Of a DNA stretch of 64,000 nucleotides, positions 17,276 to 25,647 are shown in pieces. The stretch is from Tessaracoccus lapidicaptus (GTDB taxonomy: Bacteria > Actinomycetota > Actinomycetes > Propionibacteriales > Propionibacteriaceae): NCBI RefSeq assembly GCF_001693815.1, contig NZ_MBQD01000022.1, positions 62,001-126,000 of the forward strand. The letters run 5' to 3'. The notes beneath the pieces were generated by a model, which worked only from the letters and a program-made list of their open reading frames with translations, made no database searches and was not told where the DNA came from. The translations under genes were made by a program, and so were the position numbers. Each line of letters starts with the position of its first letter. The first letter of the stretch is position 1.

Positions 17276-18072
17276 GACGCCACCCCCGCGACCGCCGCCG
17301 TGTGTGCCCGGCCGCGGGCCATCCGCTCGGAGAGGCCCTTGGCCTCGGCGCGGATCCGCGACATGAAGCCCGCCTCGTGGAAGCGGCGCGGCTCATCGGC
17401 CCCGTCGCTCAGCACCTCCGCGGCGCGTGGGTCCCACGCCGGTTCGAGCCAGCAGGGCATCGCGAACTGCGCCGAGATCTCGGCGGCGGAGTACGGCCGC
17501 CCGGGGCCGACGACGGCGAGGGCCACGGGCGGCGTCGTCGGCAGGGCCCGGACCTGCTCGCCGAGAGTGGCGAGGTGGATCTGGGCGGCGGCCAGCGACC
17601 GCAGCGTGGACCGGACGCAGAGCACGACGGCGTCCGCGGCGGCGAGCAGACCCATGGGCAGGCCGTTGACCCCGATCCGGCCAGCGTCCACCACCACGTC
17701 GATCCCGCGGGCGTCCAGGCCGGCGAGGGCGTCACCCACCGCGCCCCACACGTGCTCGAACAGCCGTGACGACCCGGCGGAGGTGAAGCCGGGGAGGAAC
17801 CGGCGCTCCGGTTCACTGGACTCCGTCAAGGGCAGTGTCTGCCGCCACACCTCCGGGCCCAGCGCCGCCCCGTCGCGGTGCAGGTGCGCGAGCGACACCA
17901 GGCCGCGCCCGCCGTGTTCCAGGCCGCGCAGGTACCCGGCCTGCACGGCCTGCGCCGGATCCCGGTCGCAGTCCGCGAGCAGGACGTGCCGCGGCCACGT
18001 CAACGCGAGGCCCAGGGCGGTCGTCGTCACTCCCGGCGCCCCGGTGGCGGAGGTGAGCAGTAGCACGGCCAT
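17272..18072 (-). CDS. TadZ/CpaE-like ParA/MinD-superfamily protein with degenerate Walker A
   Basis: This 266-residue protein has the fold pattern of MinD/ParA ATPases: an N-terminal strand-loop LLLTSATGAPGVTTTALGLAL, then LLADCDRD (where A' aspartate sits) and DVVVDAGRIG. TadZ/CpaE proteins use this fold to place the Tad machine at a cell pole. The P-loop here reads TGAPGVTTTA, with no lysine at the usual deviant-Walker or P-loop positions, so ATP hydrolysis is doubtful, as is known for several TadZ proteins. It shares one base with the SAF gene stop (TGATG) and overlaps tadA by four bases. Confidence 0.8.
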   Translation of the reverse strand: MAVLLLTSATGAPGVTTTALGLALTWPRHVLLADCDRDPAQAVQAGYLRGLEHGGRGLVSLAHLHRDGAALGPEVWRQTLPLTESSEPERRFLPGFTSAGSSRLFEHVWGAVGDALAGLDARGIDVVVDAGRIGVNGLPMGLLAAADAVVLCVRSTLRSLAAAQIHLATLGEQVRALPTTPPVALAVVGPGRPYSAAEISAQFAMPCWLEPAWDPRAAEVLSDGADEPRRFHEAGFMSRIRAEAKGLSERMARGRAHTAAVAGVAS

Positions 18073-18713
18073 CAGCGGCCCTCCGTCACCACGACGAGCG
18101 CCAGGAGGTCCGCGGCCGACAGGCGGGCGACGGTGGCGGCCTCGGCGTCGGCGACGCGCACGTCGACGGCGTAGGTCATCCCGTCGTCGAGCAGCGTCGG
18201 CCGGGCGGCGACGACGGCGGACGTGTCCGCGGAGCCGCCCTCCGCGAGGCCGACCAGGCGTACCGGCGTCCCCGGCGGCATGTCGGCGGTCGGCAGCTTG
18301 CCCAACGGCAGCCGGAGGCCGACCAGCGACTCGCCGTCGGGCAACGGCTGCTCGCCCACGTGCCGGGCCAGCGGGAAGGACCCGGCCGGGAGGTCGGTCA
18401 GCGTGCGCTGCCCGACGAGCGTGGGGAGGTCCGCTGCACCGAGCGCTTCGACCGTCATGGTGCCCGGGACCTCGACCACGGCCAGGTCCTCCCGCGTCAG
18501 CGCGTCACCGCGCCGGACGTCCGACGCCATGACCACGACGGCGCGCTGGTCTGCGTTGAGTGACACCAGCGCCGCGGCACCCACGCCGCCACCGACGACG
18601 AGCAGCGCCCCCAGCGCGACGAGTGCGGGGCTGCGGCGGGCCCGCAGCTGTACGCCGGACGGCCTGGGCGCCACCTCCTGAGGAGAAGCTGAGTGTTCGG
18701 TCTGCTGATGCAC
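18072..18713 (-). CDS. SAF-domain protein, CpaB/RcpC-like
   Basis: This 213-residue protein has a short cytosolic tip, one membrane helix (PALVALGALLVVGGGVGAAAL) and a SAF domain starting near VVVMASDVRRGDALTREDLAVVEVP. Such proteins (CpaB/RcpC) belong to Tad pili and are thought to stabilise the assembly or bind sugars. The GTG at 18713 is chosen because GGAAGGGGGAT precedes it at good spacing; the 58 upstream codons of the open frame lie in promoter-like, AT-richer DNA. It is the first gene of the seven-gene Tad operon. A TACATT hexamer at 18738-18743 on the minus strand is a candidate -10. Confidence 0.8.
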   Translation of the reverse strand: MHQQTEHSASPQEVAPRPSGVQLRARRSPALVALGALLVVGGGVGAAALVSLNADQRAVVVMASDVRRGDALTREDLAVVEVPGTMTVEALGAADLPTLVGQRTLTDLPAGSFPLARHVGEQPLPDGESLVGLRLPLGKLPTADMPPGTPVRLVGLAEGGSADTSAVVAARPTLLDDGMTYAVDVRVADAEAATVARLSAADLLALVVVTEGR

Positions 18714-18782
18714 GCCGTGATCCCCCTTCCGGCCGTCAATGTAGGCAGCCGGGTGGGTCACATTCCGCCCCCTACCATCAAC

Positions 18783-18832
18783 TGTGGATAAGGGGGGACG
18801 ATTTGATCGTTTTTTCCACAGGATTGTCCACG
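18783..18832. promoter_or_regulatory. DnaA-box-like cluster in the Tad/metallopeptidase divergent promoter region
   Basis: This AT-richer stretch between two divergent genes contains an exact TTATCCACA on the minus strand (18783-18791), TTTTCCACA (18812-18820) and TTGTCCACG (18824-18832). The spacing is compact and falls just upstream of both gene starts. DnaA is known as a transcription factor in some bacteria, so control of the pilus operon by DnaA is possible but unproven. Confidence 0.45.
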
Positions 18833-18901
18833 GTTTGACTCTCTGAGAAACCTGAGAGATTCTTGGCTTCGACACGTTGTAGGACACCCTGGGAGACCCC
18901 T

Positions 18902-19732
18902 GTGCGCAGATGGATCGCCGCGATCGCCACCACGGTGGCCGTCGCCGTCGGATCCGTCGCCGCCACCAGCGCCCAGGCCCTGCCGATCGCGCCCACGCCC
19001 GCGGCCCCCGTGACCGGGATCCCCAACCCGTGCGCGTCCACCAAGCCCTTCCCGGACGACGCTCCCATCGCCGACGTGGCGGCCCAGCTGGCCGCGAACT
19101 TCGGCTTCAAGCTGGCCGGCAAGCAGTGGACCGAGCAGCGCCGCGCGTCGATCAAGATCCTGTGGGAGACGCTGGACGCCATGGAGTGCACGCCCTACCG
19201 GGCCGATCTCCAGTCCAAGGTGAGCGGCACCGTCGGCCTCAACGCCACCAGCATCTCGGGCTACGCCTGGGGGGACTGGAGCCTCACACGCTCCGGCTAC
19301 GTCAGCCTGGACTTCGGCAAGTTCCAGCGGGCGCTGGACTCCGGAGACGAGGGCCGGCTCGTGCGCCTCGTCGTCCACGAACTCGGCCATGTCCGCAACT
19401 CGGACCGCTACCAGGAGCCGGAGTACTGGACGGCGTTCACCAAGCTCTTCCGCCAAGAGGGCCGCTTCTCGGAGTACGCCGGACGCAGCGTCACCGAGAC
19501 CTTCGCCGACGTCGTCGGCTACTACGTCGGCCGCTGTGCACTGGACAACCCGTACGACACGGGCGCCCACGACGCCTACTACGAGTACGCCAAGACCTAC
19601 ATCTTCGGTGGCAAGGAGTTCGGCCCGGCCCCGGGCGAGACGCCGAACTGCACCCTCCCCGTCGACGGCGCCGAGCCGCCGATGCCCGGCAACGAGGTCC
19701 CCGGCTGGCTGGAGGGCCTCAGCGGCGAGTAG
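18902..19732 (+). CDS. Secreted zinc metallopeptidase (HELGH) of unknown family
   Basis: This 276-residue exported protein has a signal peptide (RRWIAAIATTVAVAVG to about SAQA). The active-site motif VVHELGHVRNSD contains HExxH, and a downstream VTETFADVVGYYVGR supplies a plausible third ligand Glu or Asp as in gluzincins. Four cysteines could form two disulfides (CAS, MECT, GRCAL, PNC). The GTG at 18902 follows GGGAGA and gives a normal signal peptide; the frame extends 13 codons upstream. It faces away from the Tad operon and might process surface proteins or pilus subunits, but that is only positional inference. Confidence 0.78.
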   Translation: MRRWIAAIATTVAVAVGSVAATSAQALPIAPTPAAPVTGIPNPCASTKPFPDDAPIADVAAQLAANFGFKLAGKQWTEQRRASIKILWETLDAMECTPYRADLQSKVSGTVGLNATSISGYAWGDWSLTRSGYVSLDFGKFQRALDSGDEGRLVRLVVHELGHVRNSDRYQEPEYWTAFTKLFRQEGRFSEYAGRSVTETFADVVGYYVGRCALDNPYDTGAHDAYYEYAKTYIFGGKEFGPAPGETPNCTLPVDGAEPPMPGNEVPGWLEGLSGE

Positions 19733-19784
19733 CCACGCCCGGTAGCATCGACGGCGTCCCACGTCCCGCTTCACGGAGGAAGCC

Positions 19785-20831
19785 ATGCCCGACGTCGCCG
19801 CCTACGCCATCGACTCTCCCACCGGCCGCTACGCCAAGACCACCATCACGCGCCGCGACCCCGGCCCCACAGAGGTGTTCTTCGACATCCACTACACGGG
19901 CATCTGCCACTCCGACATCCACACCGCCCGCGGCGAGTGGGGCCCGATCACCTACCCGTTCGTCGGCGGCCACGAGATCGCCGGGGTCGTCAGCCAGGTC
20001 GGCTCGGAGGTCACGAAGTTCGCGGTGGGCGACCGCGTCGGCGTCGGCTGCTTCGTCGACTCGTGCCGCGAGTGTGACATGTGCCGCCAGGGTGAGGAGC
20101 AGTTCTGCACCGGCCGCCCCGGCACCGTCTGGACGTACAACGGCGTCGGCCGCGACGGTGAGCCGACGGCGGGCGGCTACTCGACGGGCATCACGGTCGA
20201 GCAGGACTACCTCATGCGCGTACCGGACGAGATGAGCCTCGAGCACGCGGCCCCGCTCATGTGCGCCGGCATCACGCTGTACTCCCCGCTCAAGCGCTGG
20301 GGTGCCGCCCCGGGCAAGCGCGTCGGCATCGTCGGCATGGGCGGGCTCGGGCACATGGGCGTGCAGATCTCGGCTGCCATGGGCGCCGAGACCATCGTGC
20401 TCGGCCGCTCGCTGGCGAAGCGCGACGACGGCCTGCGGCTGGGCGCCACCGACTACGTTTCCACGCAGGACCGCGACGCCATGAAGAGGCTGCGCGGCAG
20501 CTTCGACCTCATCGTCACGACCGTCTCCGACGGCGTCGACCTCGACGGTCTGCTCAAGCTGCTCAAGGCCCACGGGGTGCTGGTCAACGTCGGCCTGCCC
20601 GAGCGTCCGTCGTCGATCCACCTCGGCGTGCTGACCGGTCAGGCGCGGGTGCTGGCCGGCTCGAACATCGGCGGCATCCGGGAGACGCAGGAGATGCTCG
20701 ACTTCTGCGCCGAGCATGACCTGGCGCCCATGATCGAAATGATCGACGCCGACCGGATCGACGAGGCCTACGACAACGTCGTCGCCTCCAAGGTCCGCTA
20801 CCGCTACGTCATCGACATCTCGACGATCTGA
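19785..20831 (+). CDS. Zinc-dependent NAD(P) alcohol dehydrogenase
   Basis: This 348-residue medium-chain dehydrogenase belongs to the cinnamyl-alcohol-type (YahK/AdhC-like) group. Catalytic zinc ligands are Cys in YTGICHSDIH, His-Glu in GGHEIAG, and Cys in LMCAGITLYSPLK. The structural zinc site is CRECDMC plus the C of EEQFC. The Rossmann motif is GIVGMGGLGHMGVQ. It reduces aldehydes or oxidises primary alcohols with NADP(H) preferred in the family. The ATG follows CGGAGGA and a TAGCAT -10 candidate sits at 19742-19747. It appears to be a single-gene unit. Confidence 0.93.
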   Translation: MPDVAAYAIDSPTGRYAKTTITRRDPGPTEVFFDIHYTGICHSDIHTARGEWGPITYPFVGGHEIAGVVSQVGSEVTKFAVGDRVGVGCFVDSCRECDMCRQGEEQFCTGRPGTVWTYNGVGRDGEPTAGGYSTGITVEQDYLMRVPDEMSLEHAAPLMCAGITLYSPLKRWGAAPGKRVGIVGMGGLGHMGVQISAAMGAETIVLGRSLAKRDDGLRLGATDYVSTQDRDAMKRLRGSFDLIVTTVSDGVDLDGLLKLLKAHGVLVNVGLPERPSSIHLGVLTGQARVLAGSNIGGIRETQEMLDFCAEHDLAPMIEMIDADRIDEAYDNVVASKVRYRYVIDISTI

Positions 20832-21073
20832 CGCGGGGGCCGCACCTTAGCACGCCCGCCCGCGCCGCCGGGGCTTACCCTGGCTGACCCGCCGAGAGAC
20901 CCCGTGGGAGTATGGACGGGCAGGGCGCAGCGTCCACTGCCTCTGTGGCCTACAGGCCGGGTCGGCCTGGACATTTTCCCGGCGCCCGGGCCGACCCTAG
21001 GGCAGACAGCCCCGCCGCGTCGCCGCCGTCGGCGGACGCGCCCGGCACGCTCGAGGCAACATGGTGCGCGACG

Positions 21074-21103
21074 TTGGCCCGGTCCACACCCCAGCCCTAG
21101 GAT
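21074..21103 (+). promoter_or_regulatory. Candidate promoter of the MFS gene
   Basis: TTGGCC (21074-21079), an 18-base spacer and TAGGAT (21098-21103) form a plausible housekeeping promoter 18 bases before the GTG at 21122, with GGGAGG as ribosome binding site. The rest of the 290-bp gap after the dehydrogenase (20832-21073) shows no gene or clear structure. Confidence 0.55.
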
Positions 21104-21121
21104 CGTGGGCGGGAGGTCCCA

Positions 21122-22438
21122 GTGGAGAGCGGGTACGGGCGCGCGGCCTGGATGGTCTGGGGCGTCGGCGTGTTCGGCTACTCGCTGGCCGTCATGCACC
21201 GCAGCGCCCTCGGCGTCGCCGGCTTGGAGGCCGCCGCCCACTTCGGCACCACACCCGGCATCATCTCGACGTTCGTCGTCCTGCAGCTCGCCACCTACGC
21301 CCTGTCCCAGGTCCCCGTTGGGCTGCTCCTGGACCGCTTCGGGTCCCGCGTGCTGCTCACGACCGGCACGCTGGTCATCGCGCTGGGCCAGGGGATGCTG
21401 GCCATGGCCGACGACCTGTCCATGGCCTACGCAGCCCGCATCCTGCTCGGCGTCGGCGACGCCTGCATGTTCAACTCGGTGCTGCGGCTGCTGCCGCGCT
21501 GGTTCCCGCCCCAGCGGGTGCCCCTGCTGTCCCAGGTCACCGGCATGATCGGGGCCGTCGGCCAGGTGGCCGCCGTGGGGGTTGTGCTGCCCCTCATCCA
21601 GGTCGCGGGCTGGCGGCCGGGGCTGCTGCTCACCGTCGCCGCGAGTGGGGTCGCCGCCGTGCTCATCGTCGCCGGTGTGCGCAACGCGCCGCCGGGGGAG
21701 GCCCCGAGCGTCGTCGTCGACCCGATCAGGGAGATCCCCTCCCGCATCAGAGGCGTGACGACGCATCCCGCGACGCAGCTCGGCTTCTGGGTGCACTTCA
21801 CCGCGGGGTTCTCCACCAACGCCTTCGTGTTCATGTGGGGGATCCCCTACCTCGTCGTGGGGCAGGGCCGGTCGCAGGCCGAGGCGGGGTCGCTGTTCGC
21901 GCTGCTGTCGGTCGCGGCGATGGTGGCCGGTCCCGTCGTCGGCGCCATGACGGCCCGGCACCCGCTGCGCCGCAGCACGATGGTGCTCCTGCTCGTGTGG
22001 GCCGTCGTCGCCTGCTGGGCCGCTGTGCTGCTGTGGCCGGGCCCGGCCCCCACGCCGCTGCTGGTCCTGCTGGTGCTCTCCCTCGCCGTGGCGGGCCCGG
22101 GCACCGGCGTCGGCTTCGACTTCCCGCGCACGAACCTCCCCGTCACCAGGCTCGGCGCCGCCAACGGCATCGTCATCGCGGGCGGCTTCATCGGCGGAAC
22201 CGTCCTCATCCTCCTCATGGGCCTGGCGCTCGACTGGATGGCGGGCGGCGGCGCCTACACACCGGAGCAGCTGCGCCTCGCGTGGCTCCTGCAGCTGCCG
22301 TTCTTCGCGGTCGGGATCACGGGCATCCTGCTGAGCCGTCGGCGGCTGCGGCGGCTCATGGCCGCGGAGGGCGTCGTCGTGCCCACGTGGCGCGAGGTGG
22401 CGGACCGCATCCGCCGTCGCCGGGGACTTCCGGGCTAG
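21122..22438 (+). CDS. Major facilitator superfamily transporter
   Basis: This 438-residue protein has about twelve hydrophobic helices. The N-terminal half carries the loop 2-3 motif PVGLLLDRFGSRVLL, typical of MFS proton-linked carriers. The start MVWGVGVFGYSLAVMHRSALGVAG is like that of actinobacterial nitrate/organic-acid type MFS proteins annotated only as MFS. The substrate cannot be told. The GTG start follows GGGAGG. Its stop codon TAG overlaps the stop of the convergent PRPP synthetase gene within one CTAG tetramer. Confidence 0.85.
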   Translation: MESGYGRAAWMVWGVGVFGYSLAVMHRSALGVAGLEAAAHFGTTPGIISTFVVLQLATYALSQVPVGLLLDRFGSRVLLTTGTLVIALGQGMLAMADDLSMAYAARILLGVGDACMFNSVLRLLPRWFPPQRVPLLSQVTGMIGAVGQVAAVGVVLPLIQVAGWRPGLLLTVAASGVAAVLIVAGVRNAPPGEAPSVVVDPIREIPSRIRGVTTHPATQLGFWVHFTAGFSTNAFVFMWGIPYLVVGQGRSQAEAGSLFALLSVAAMVAGPVVGAMTARHPLRRSTMVLLLVWAVVACWAAVLLWPGPAPTPLLVLLVLSLAVAGPGTGVGFDFPRTNLPVTRLGAANGIVIAGGFIGGTVLILLMGLALDWMAGGGAYTPEQLRLAWLLQLPFFAVGITGILLSRRRLRRLMAAEGVVVPTWREVADRIRRRRGLPG

Positions 22439-23415
22439 AAGAGGCCCTCGGGCTGCGGCGGAGGCGCGTACGCCGGATCGACGTCGTTGAACAGCTTGCT
22501 CACCGAGCGGCCGTTGTGGATGCGGTCGATGGCGTCGGCGAACAGGCCCGCGACGCTCAGCGTCGTCAGGCCCGGGAAGTCGGCGGGTGCCGGCACGGTG
22601 TTGGTCGACACGACCTCGACGATGCGCTCGTGTGACGTGAGCTTCTCGACCGCCCGCCCCGCGAACAGCCCGTGCGTGCACGCCACGGACACGTCCTGGC
22701 AGCCGAAGTCGCCCAGGCGGTTGACGATCTCGACGATGGAGCCGCCGGTGGCGATCTCGTCGTCGAGCACGATGGCGCGCTTGCCGGAGACATCGCCGAC
22801 GATGGCGTCGATGACCACCCTGTCGTCCGCGAGGCGCTGCTTCGATCCCGCTGCGACCGGCAGGTTGAGCAGCCGGGCCAGCAGCGTCGCCTGCTTGGCG
22901 TTGCCGAGATCGGGCGACACCACGACGGTGTTGCTGAGGTCGCGGTCGCGGTAGTGGTCCGCGATCACGCCCAGCGCGGTCAGGTGGTCGACGGGAACCG
23001 AGAAGAACCCGTGCACCTGCGGCGCGTGCAGAGCCATGGTGAGGACCCGGTCCACACCGGCGGTCGCCAGCATGTCGGCCACCAACCGGCCGCCGATGGA
23101 GATCCGCGACGCATCCTTCTTGTCCGAGCGCGCGTAGGCGTAGTGGGGGATGACGGCGGTGATCTGCCCCGCGGAGGCGCCGCGGGCGGCGTCGACCATG
23201 AGCAGGAGCTCCATGAGGTGGTCCTGGGTCGGGGGGACGAGCGGCTGCACGATGTAGACGTCGCGCTGGCGGCAGTTGGCGAGCAGCTGCGCCTGCAGGC
23301 AGTCGTTGCTGAACCGGGAGATCTTCACCGCCGATCGCCGGAGCCCGAGGTGCGCGCAGATCTCGTCGGCGAACGCCGCATGGGCGGAACCGGAGAAAAC
23401 GACGATGCCCTTCAC
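22435..23415 (-). CDS. prs: Divergent ribose-phosphate pyrophosphokinase
   Basis: PRPP synthetase makes phosphoribosyl pyrophosphate from ribose 5-phosphate and ATP for nucleotides, His and Trp. This 326-residue protein shows the family order: FSGSAHAAFADEICAHLGL, the regulatory/flexible segment YARSDKKDASRISIGGRLVADML, and the PRPP-binding loop VLDDEIATGGSIVEI. Several sites depart from the main family: SPDLGNAKQA replaces the usual SPDxGGVxRA, and DDEIATGGS replaces DDMIDTGGT. It may therefore be a paralogue next to a canonical prs elsewhere. The GTG at 23415 is preferred (GGAAGGGG upstream); the frame has an upstream alternative at 23439. Confidence 0.82.
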   Translation of the reverse strand: MKGIVVFSGSAHAAFADEICAHLGLRRSAVKISRFSNDCLQAQLLANCRQRDVYIVQPLVPPTQDHLMELLLMVDAARGASAGQITAVIPHYAYARSDKKDASRISIGGRLVADMLATAGVDRVLTMALHAPQVHGFFSVPVDHLTALGVIADHYRDRDLSNTVVVSPDLGNAKQATLLARLLNLPVAAGSKQRLADDRVVIDAIVGDVSGKRAIVLDDEIATGGSIVEIVNRLGDFGCQDVSVACTHGLFAGRAVEKLTSHERIVEVVSTNTVPAPADFPGLTTLSVAGLFADAIDRIHNGRSVSKLFNDVDPAYAPPPQPEGLF

Positions 23416-23507
23416 TGACAGCCCCTTCCCGTCGCCCACAGCCTAACGGCCGACGGCGGGGCGCGCCGCGGCTGGCGTCGAGCCGGACAACGATCCGCGC
23501 ATCAGGG

Positions 23508-23562
23508 CGTCATCGAGCGGTCATCCGGCGTTCACCAGCGGCGCAGCGACTGTTCTCCGGCG
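23508..23562 (+). promoter_or_regulatory. PHO box: five 11-bp direct repeat units (PhoP-type)
   Basis: Five consecutive 11-base units start at 23508, 23519, 23530, 23541 and 23552: CGTCATCGAGC, GGTCATCCGGC, GTTCACCAGCG, GCGCAGCGACT and GTTCTCCGGCG. The second fits the actinobacterial PhoP unit consensus (G-G/T-T-C-A-Y-Y-Y-R-G/C) fully and the third at 9 of 10 positions; the fourth is degenerate. A TAGCGT -10 hexamer follows at 23568-23573, so PhoP would bind over the -35 region, the classical activation layout. It predicts induction of the ABC importer under phosphate limitation. Confidence 0.65.
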
Positions 23563-23617
23563 CGCCCTAGCGTGCGGCGGACGGGCCAACCCGGCCCCCG
23601 AACAGAAGGAACCATCC

Positions 23618-24760
23618 ATGAGTGGAATCCGCACGGCCGCCCTCGCGGGCCTGGCCGCAGTGTCCCTGGCGCTCACCGCCTGCGGTGGTGCCGCCCCCGC
23701 CGCCGAGACCTCCGATCCGGCCTCGACGGGGTCGGCCGGCGTCGACGCCGCGACCGCGACGTCCGCCGCCGACTTCGGCGGGATGGAAGGGCTGATCGCC
23801 GCCGCGCAGGCCGAGGGCCAGCTCAACGTCATCGCGCTGCCGCACGACTGGGCCAACTACGGCGCCGTCATCGAGGGCTTCAAGGCCAAGTACGGCATCG
23901 AGGTCAACGAGCAGTCCCCGGACGCCTCCTCGAAGGAGGAGATCGCCGCCGCCGACGCCAACAAGGGCACCGACAAGGCGCCCGACGTGTTCGACCTCGG
24001 CACCAACGTGGCGCTGGAGTCGACCGACTACTTCGCGCCCTACCAGGTGGAGCGCTTCGCCGACATCCCCGAGGACCAGAAGGACCCCGAGGGCCTGTGG
24101 GTCTCCGACTACACCGGCGTCATGGTGGTCGGCTACAACAAGACCAAGTACGGCGAGATCACCTCGCTCGACCAGCTGACCGATCCGCAGTTCGCCGGGT
24201 CGGTGGCCCTCAACGGCAAGCCCGCCGAAGCCGGCGCCGCGTTCAACGGGTTCCTCCTGGGCGCGCTCGCCAACGGCGGATCGTTCGACGACCTGCAGCC
24301 CGGCCTCGACTTCTTCGCCGAGCTCAACGACGCGGGCTCGCTCAACCTCACCGACGTCACCCCCGGCACCATCGAATCCGGGGAGCACGGCGTCGTCTTC
24401 GACTGGTCCTACAACATGGTTCCCGTCGCCGACCGCCTCGCCGAACAGGGCGTCGAGTGGGCGACGTTCCTGCCCGAGGGCATCGCGCTGGGCTCGTACT
24501 ACAAGCAGGCCGTCAACAACGACGCCCCCCACCCGGCGGCCGCCCGCCTGTGGCAGGAGTACCTGTTCTCGGCGGAGGCGCAGAACCTCTGGGCCGAGGG
24601 CGGCGCCGTGCCGGTGCTGAACCAGGTGTTCGCCGACGAGTTCTCCGACGAGGCCAAGGCCGCGGCGCCCGCCGTCGAGGAACTGCTCGCCCCCACCGCC
24701 GAGCAGGCCGAGGCGGCCACCGCGTTCCTGCAGGCCAACTGGGACGCCACGATCAGCTGA
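23618..24760 (+). CDS. ABC importer substrate-binding lipoprotein (phosphonate/polyamine/iron-type)
   Basis: This 380-residue lipoprotein has lipobox LALTACGG at residues 18-25, then an acidic Ala/Thr linker and a periplasmic-binding fold. Features such as LNVIALPHDWANYGAVIEGFKAKYGIEV and the C-terminal NDAPHPAAARLWQEYLFSAEAQNLWAEGG are typical of the family that includes Fe(III), spermidine and 2-aminoethylphosphonate binding proteins. The PHO box upstream favours a phosphorus compound, for example 2-aminoethylphosphonate, over polyamines or iron; this is inference. The stop overlaps the first permease start (TGATG), beginning a tightly coupled four-gene operon. Confidence 0.85.
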   Translation: MSGIRTAALAGLAAVSLALTACGGAAPAAETSDPASTGSAGVDAATATSAADFGGMEGLIAAAQAEGQLNVIALPHDWANYGAVIEGFKAKYGIEVNEQSPDASSKEEIAAADANKGTDKAPDVFDLGTNVALESTDYFAPYQVERFADIPEDQKDPEGLWVSDYTGVMVVGYNKTKYGEITSLDQLTDPQFAGSVALNGKPAEAGAAFNGFLLGALANGGSFDDLQPGLDFFAELNDAGSLNLTDVTPGTIESGEHGVVFDWSYNMVPVADRLAEQGVEWATFLPEGIALGSYYKQAVNNDAPHPAAARLWQEYLFSAEAQNLWAEGGAVPVLNQVFADEFSDEAKAAAPAVEELLAPTAEQAEAATAFLQANWDATIS

Positions 24761-25647
24761 TGTCGACAGTGGTGGCGGGCGTGGCCACGCCCACGAGACG
24801 CGTCGCGCGGACCGCCCGCGACGCCGCGGTCACGCTTCCCTTCTTCGGGTACCTCGCCGTGTTCCTGCTGCTCCCGACGCTCATCGTGGTGGTGGGGGCG
24901 TTCCGGAGCCGCGACGGCGGGTTCACGCTCGACGGGGTCGCGCGGCTGGTCACGCCCGCCACCGCCCAGATCTTCCTTACCACCGCGTTGGTGAGCGCCG
25001 CCTCGGCGATCGCGGGTGCCGTCGTCGGGGGCGTGGCCGCCTACGCCCTGTCGACGGTGCCGCTCACGTCTCCGCTGCGCCGGATCTACACGGCCGTGTC
25101 GTCGGTCCTCGCGCAGTTCGGCGGCGTGATGCTCGCCTTCGCGTTCATCTCGGTGCTGGGCAAGAACGGCCACCTCACCCGGCTGCTGGCCGGCGCGTTC
25201 GGTGTCGCGGTGCCGGGCGACCTGCTGACCTCCGTGCCGGGGCTCATCCTCGTGTACTGCTACTTCCAGGTGCCGCTCATGATCATCGTGTTCCTGCCCG
25301 CCGTCGACGGGCTGCGTCAGGAATGGCGTGACGCCACCGAGAACCTCGGCGGATCGACGTGGACCTTCTGGAGCCGGGTCGCGGGACCCATCCTGCTGCC
25401 GAGCTTCCTCGGCAGCTTCCTCCTGCTGTTCGCCAACGCGTTCTCCGCCTACGCCACCGCGGCCGCGCTGATCTCGCAGCGGACGATCATCGTGCCCATG
25501 GCCATCGAGGGCGCCATCCGCAACGAGAACGACACCGGCATGGACGCCTACGCCCAGGCGCTCGCCGCGGGCATGATCGTCGTGGTCGGGCTGGTGATGG
25601 CCGGGTACGCCGCGCTGCAGCGTCGCGCGGGTCGGTGGACCCGGTGA
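24760..25647 (+). CDS. ABC importer permease 1
   Basis: This 295-residue integral membrane protein has six predicted helices. The coupling motif typical of binding-protein-dependent permeases reads EWRDATENLGGSTWTFWSRVAGPILLP, with the central glycine and the I/LLP end. It pairs with the second permease to form the membrane channel of the importer. Start is set by the TGATG junction with the binding-protein gene; the end overlaps the second permease by four bases (GTGA). Confidence 0.88.
   Translation: MSTVVAGVATPTRRVARTARDAAVTLPFFGYLAVFLLLPTLIVVVGAFRSRDGGFTLDGVARLVTPATAQIFLTTALVSAASAIAGAVVGGVAAYALSTVPLTSPLRRIYTAVSSVLAQFGGVMLAFAFISVLGKNGHLTRLLAGAFGVAVPGDLLTSVPGLILVYCYFQVPLMIIVFLPAVDGLRQEWRDATENLGGSTWTFWSRVAGPILLPSFLGSFLLLFANAFSAYATAAALISQRTIIVPMAIEGAIRNENDTGMDAYAQALAAGMIVVVGLVMAGYAALQRRAGRWTR

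Noticed and set aside
20912-21100. A 62-codon ORF in the gap before the MFS gene
   Set aside because: No ribosome binding site; it overlaps the MFS promoter and its composition is random Ala/Pro/Arg.
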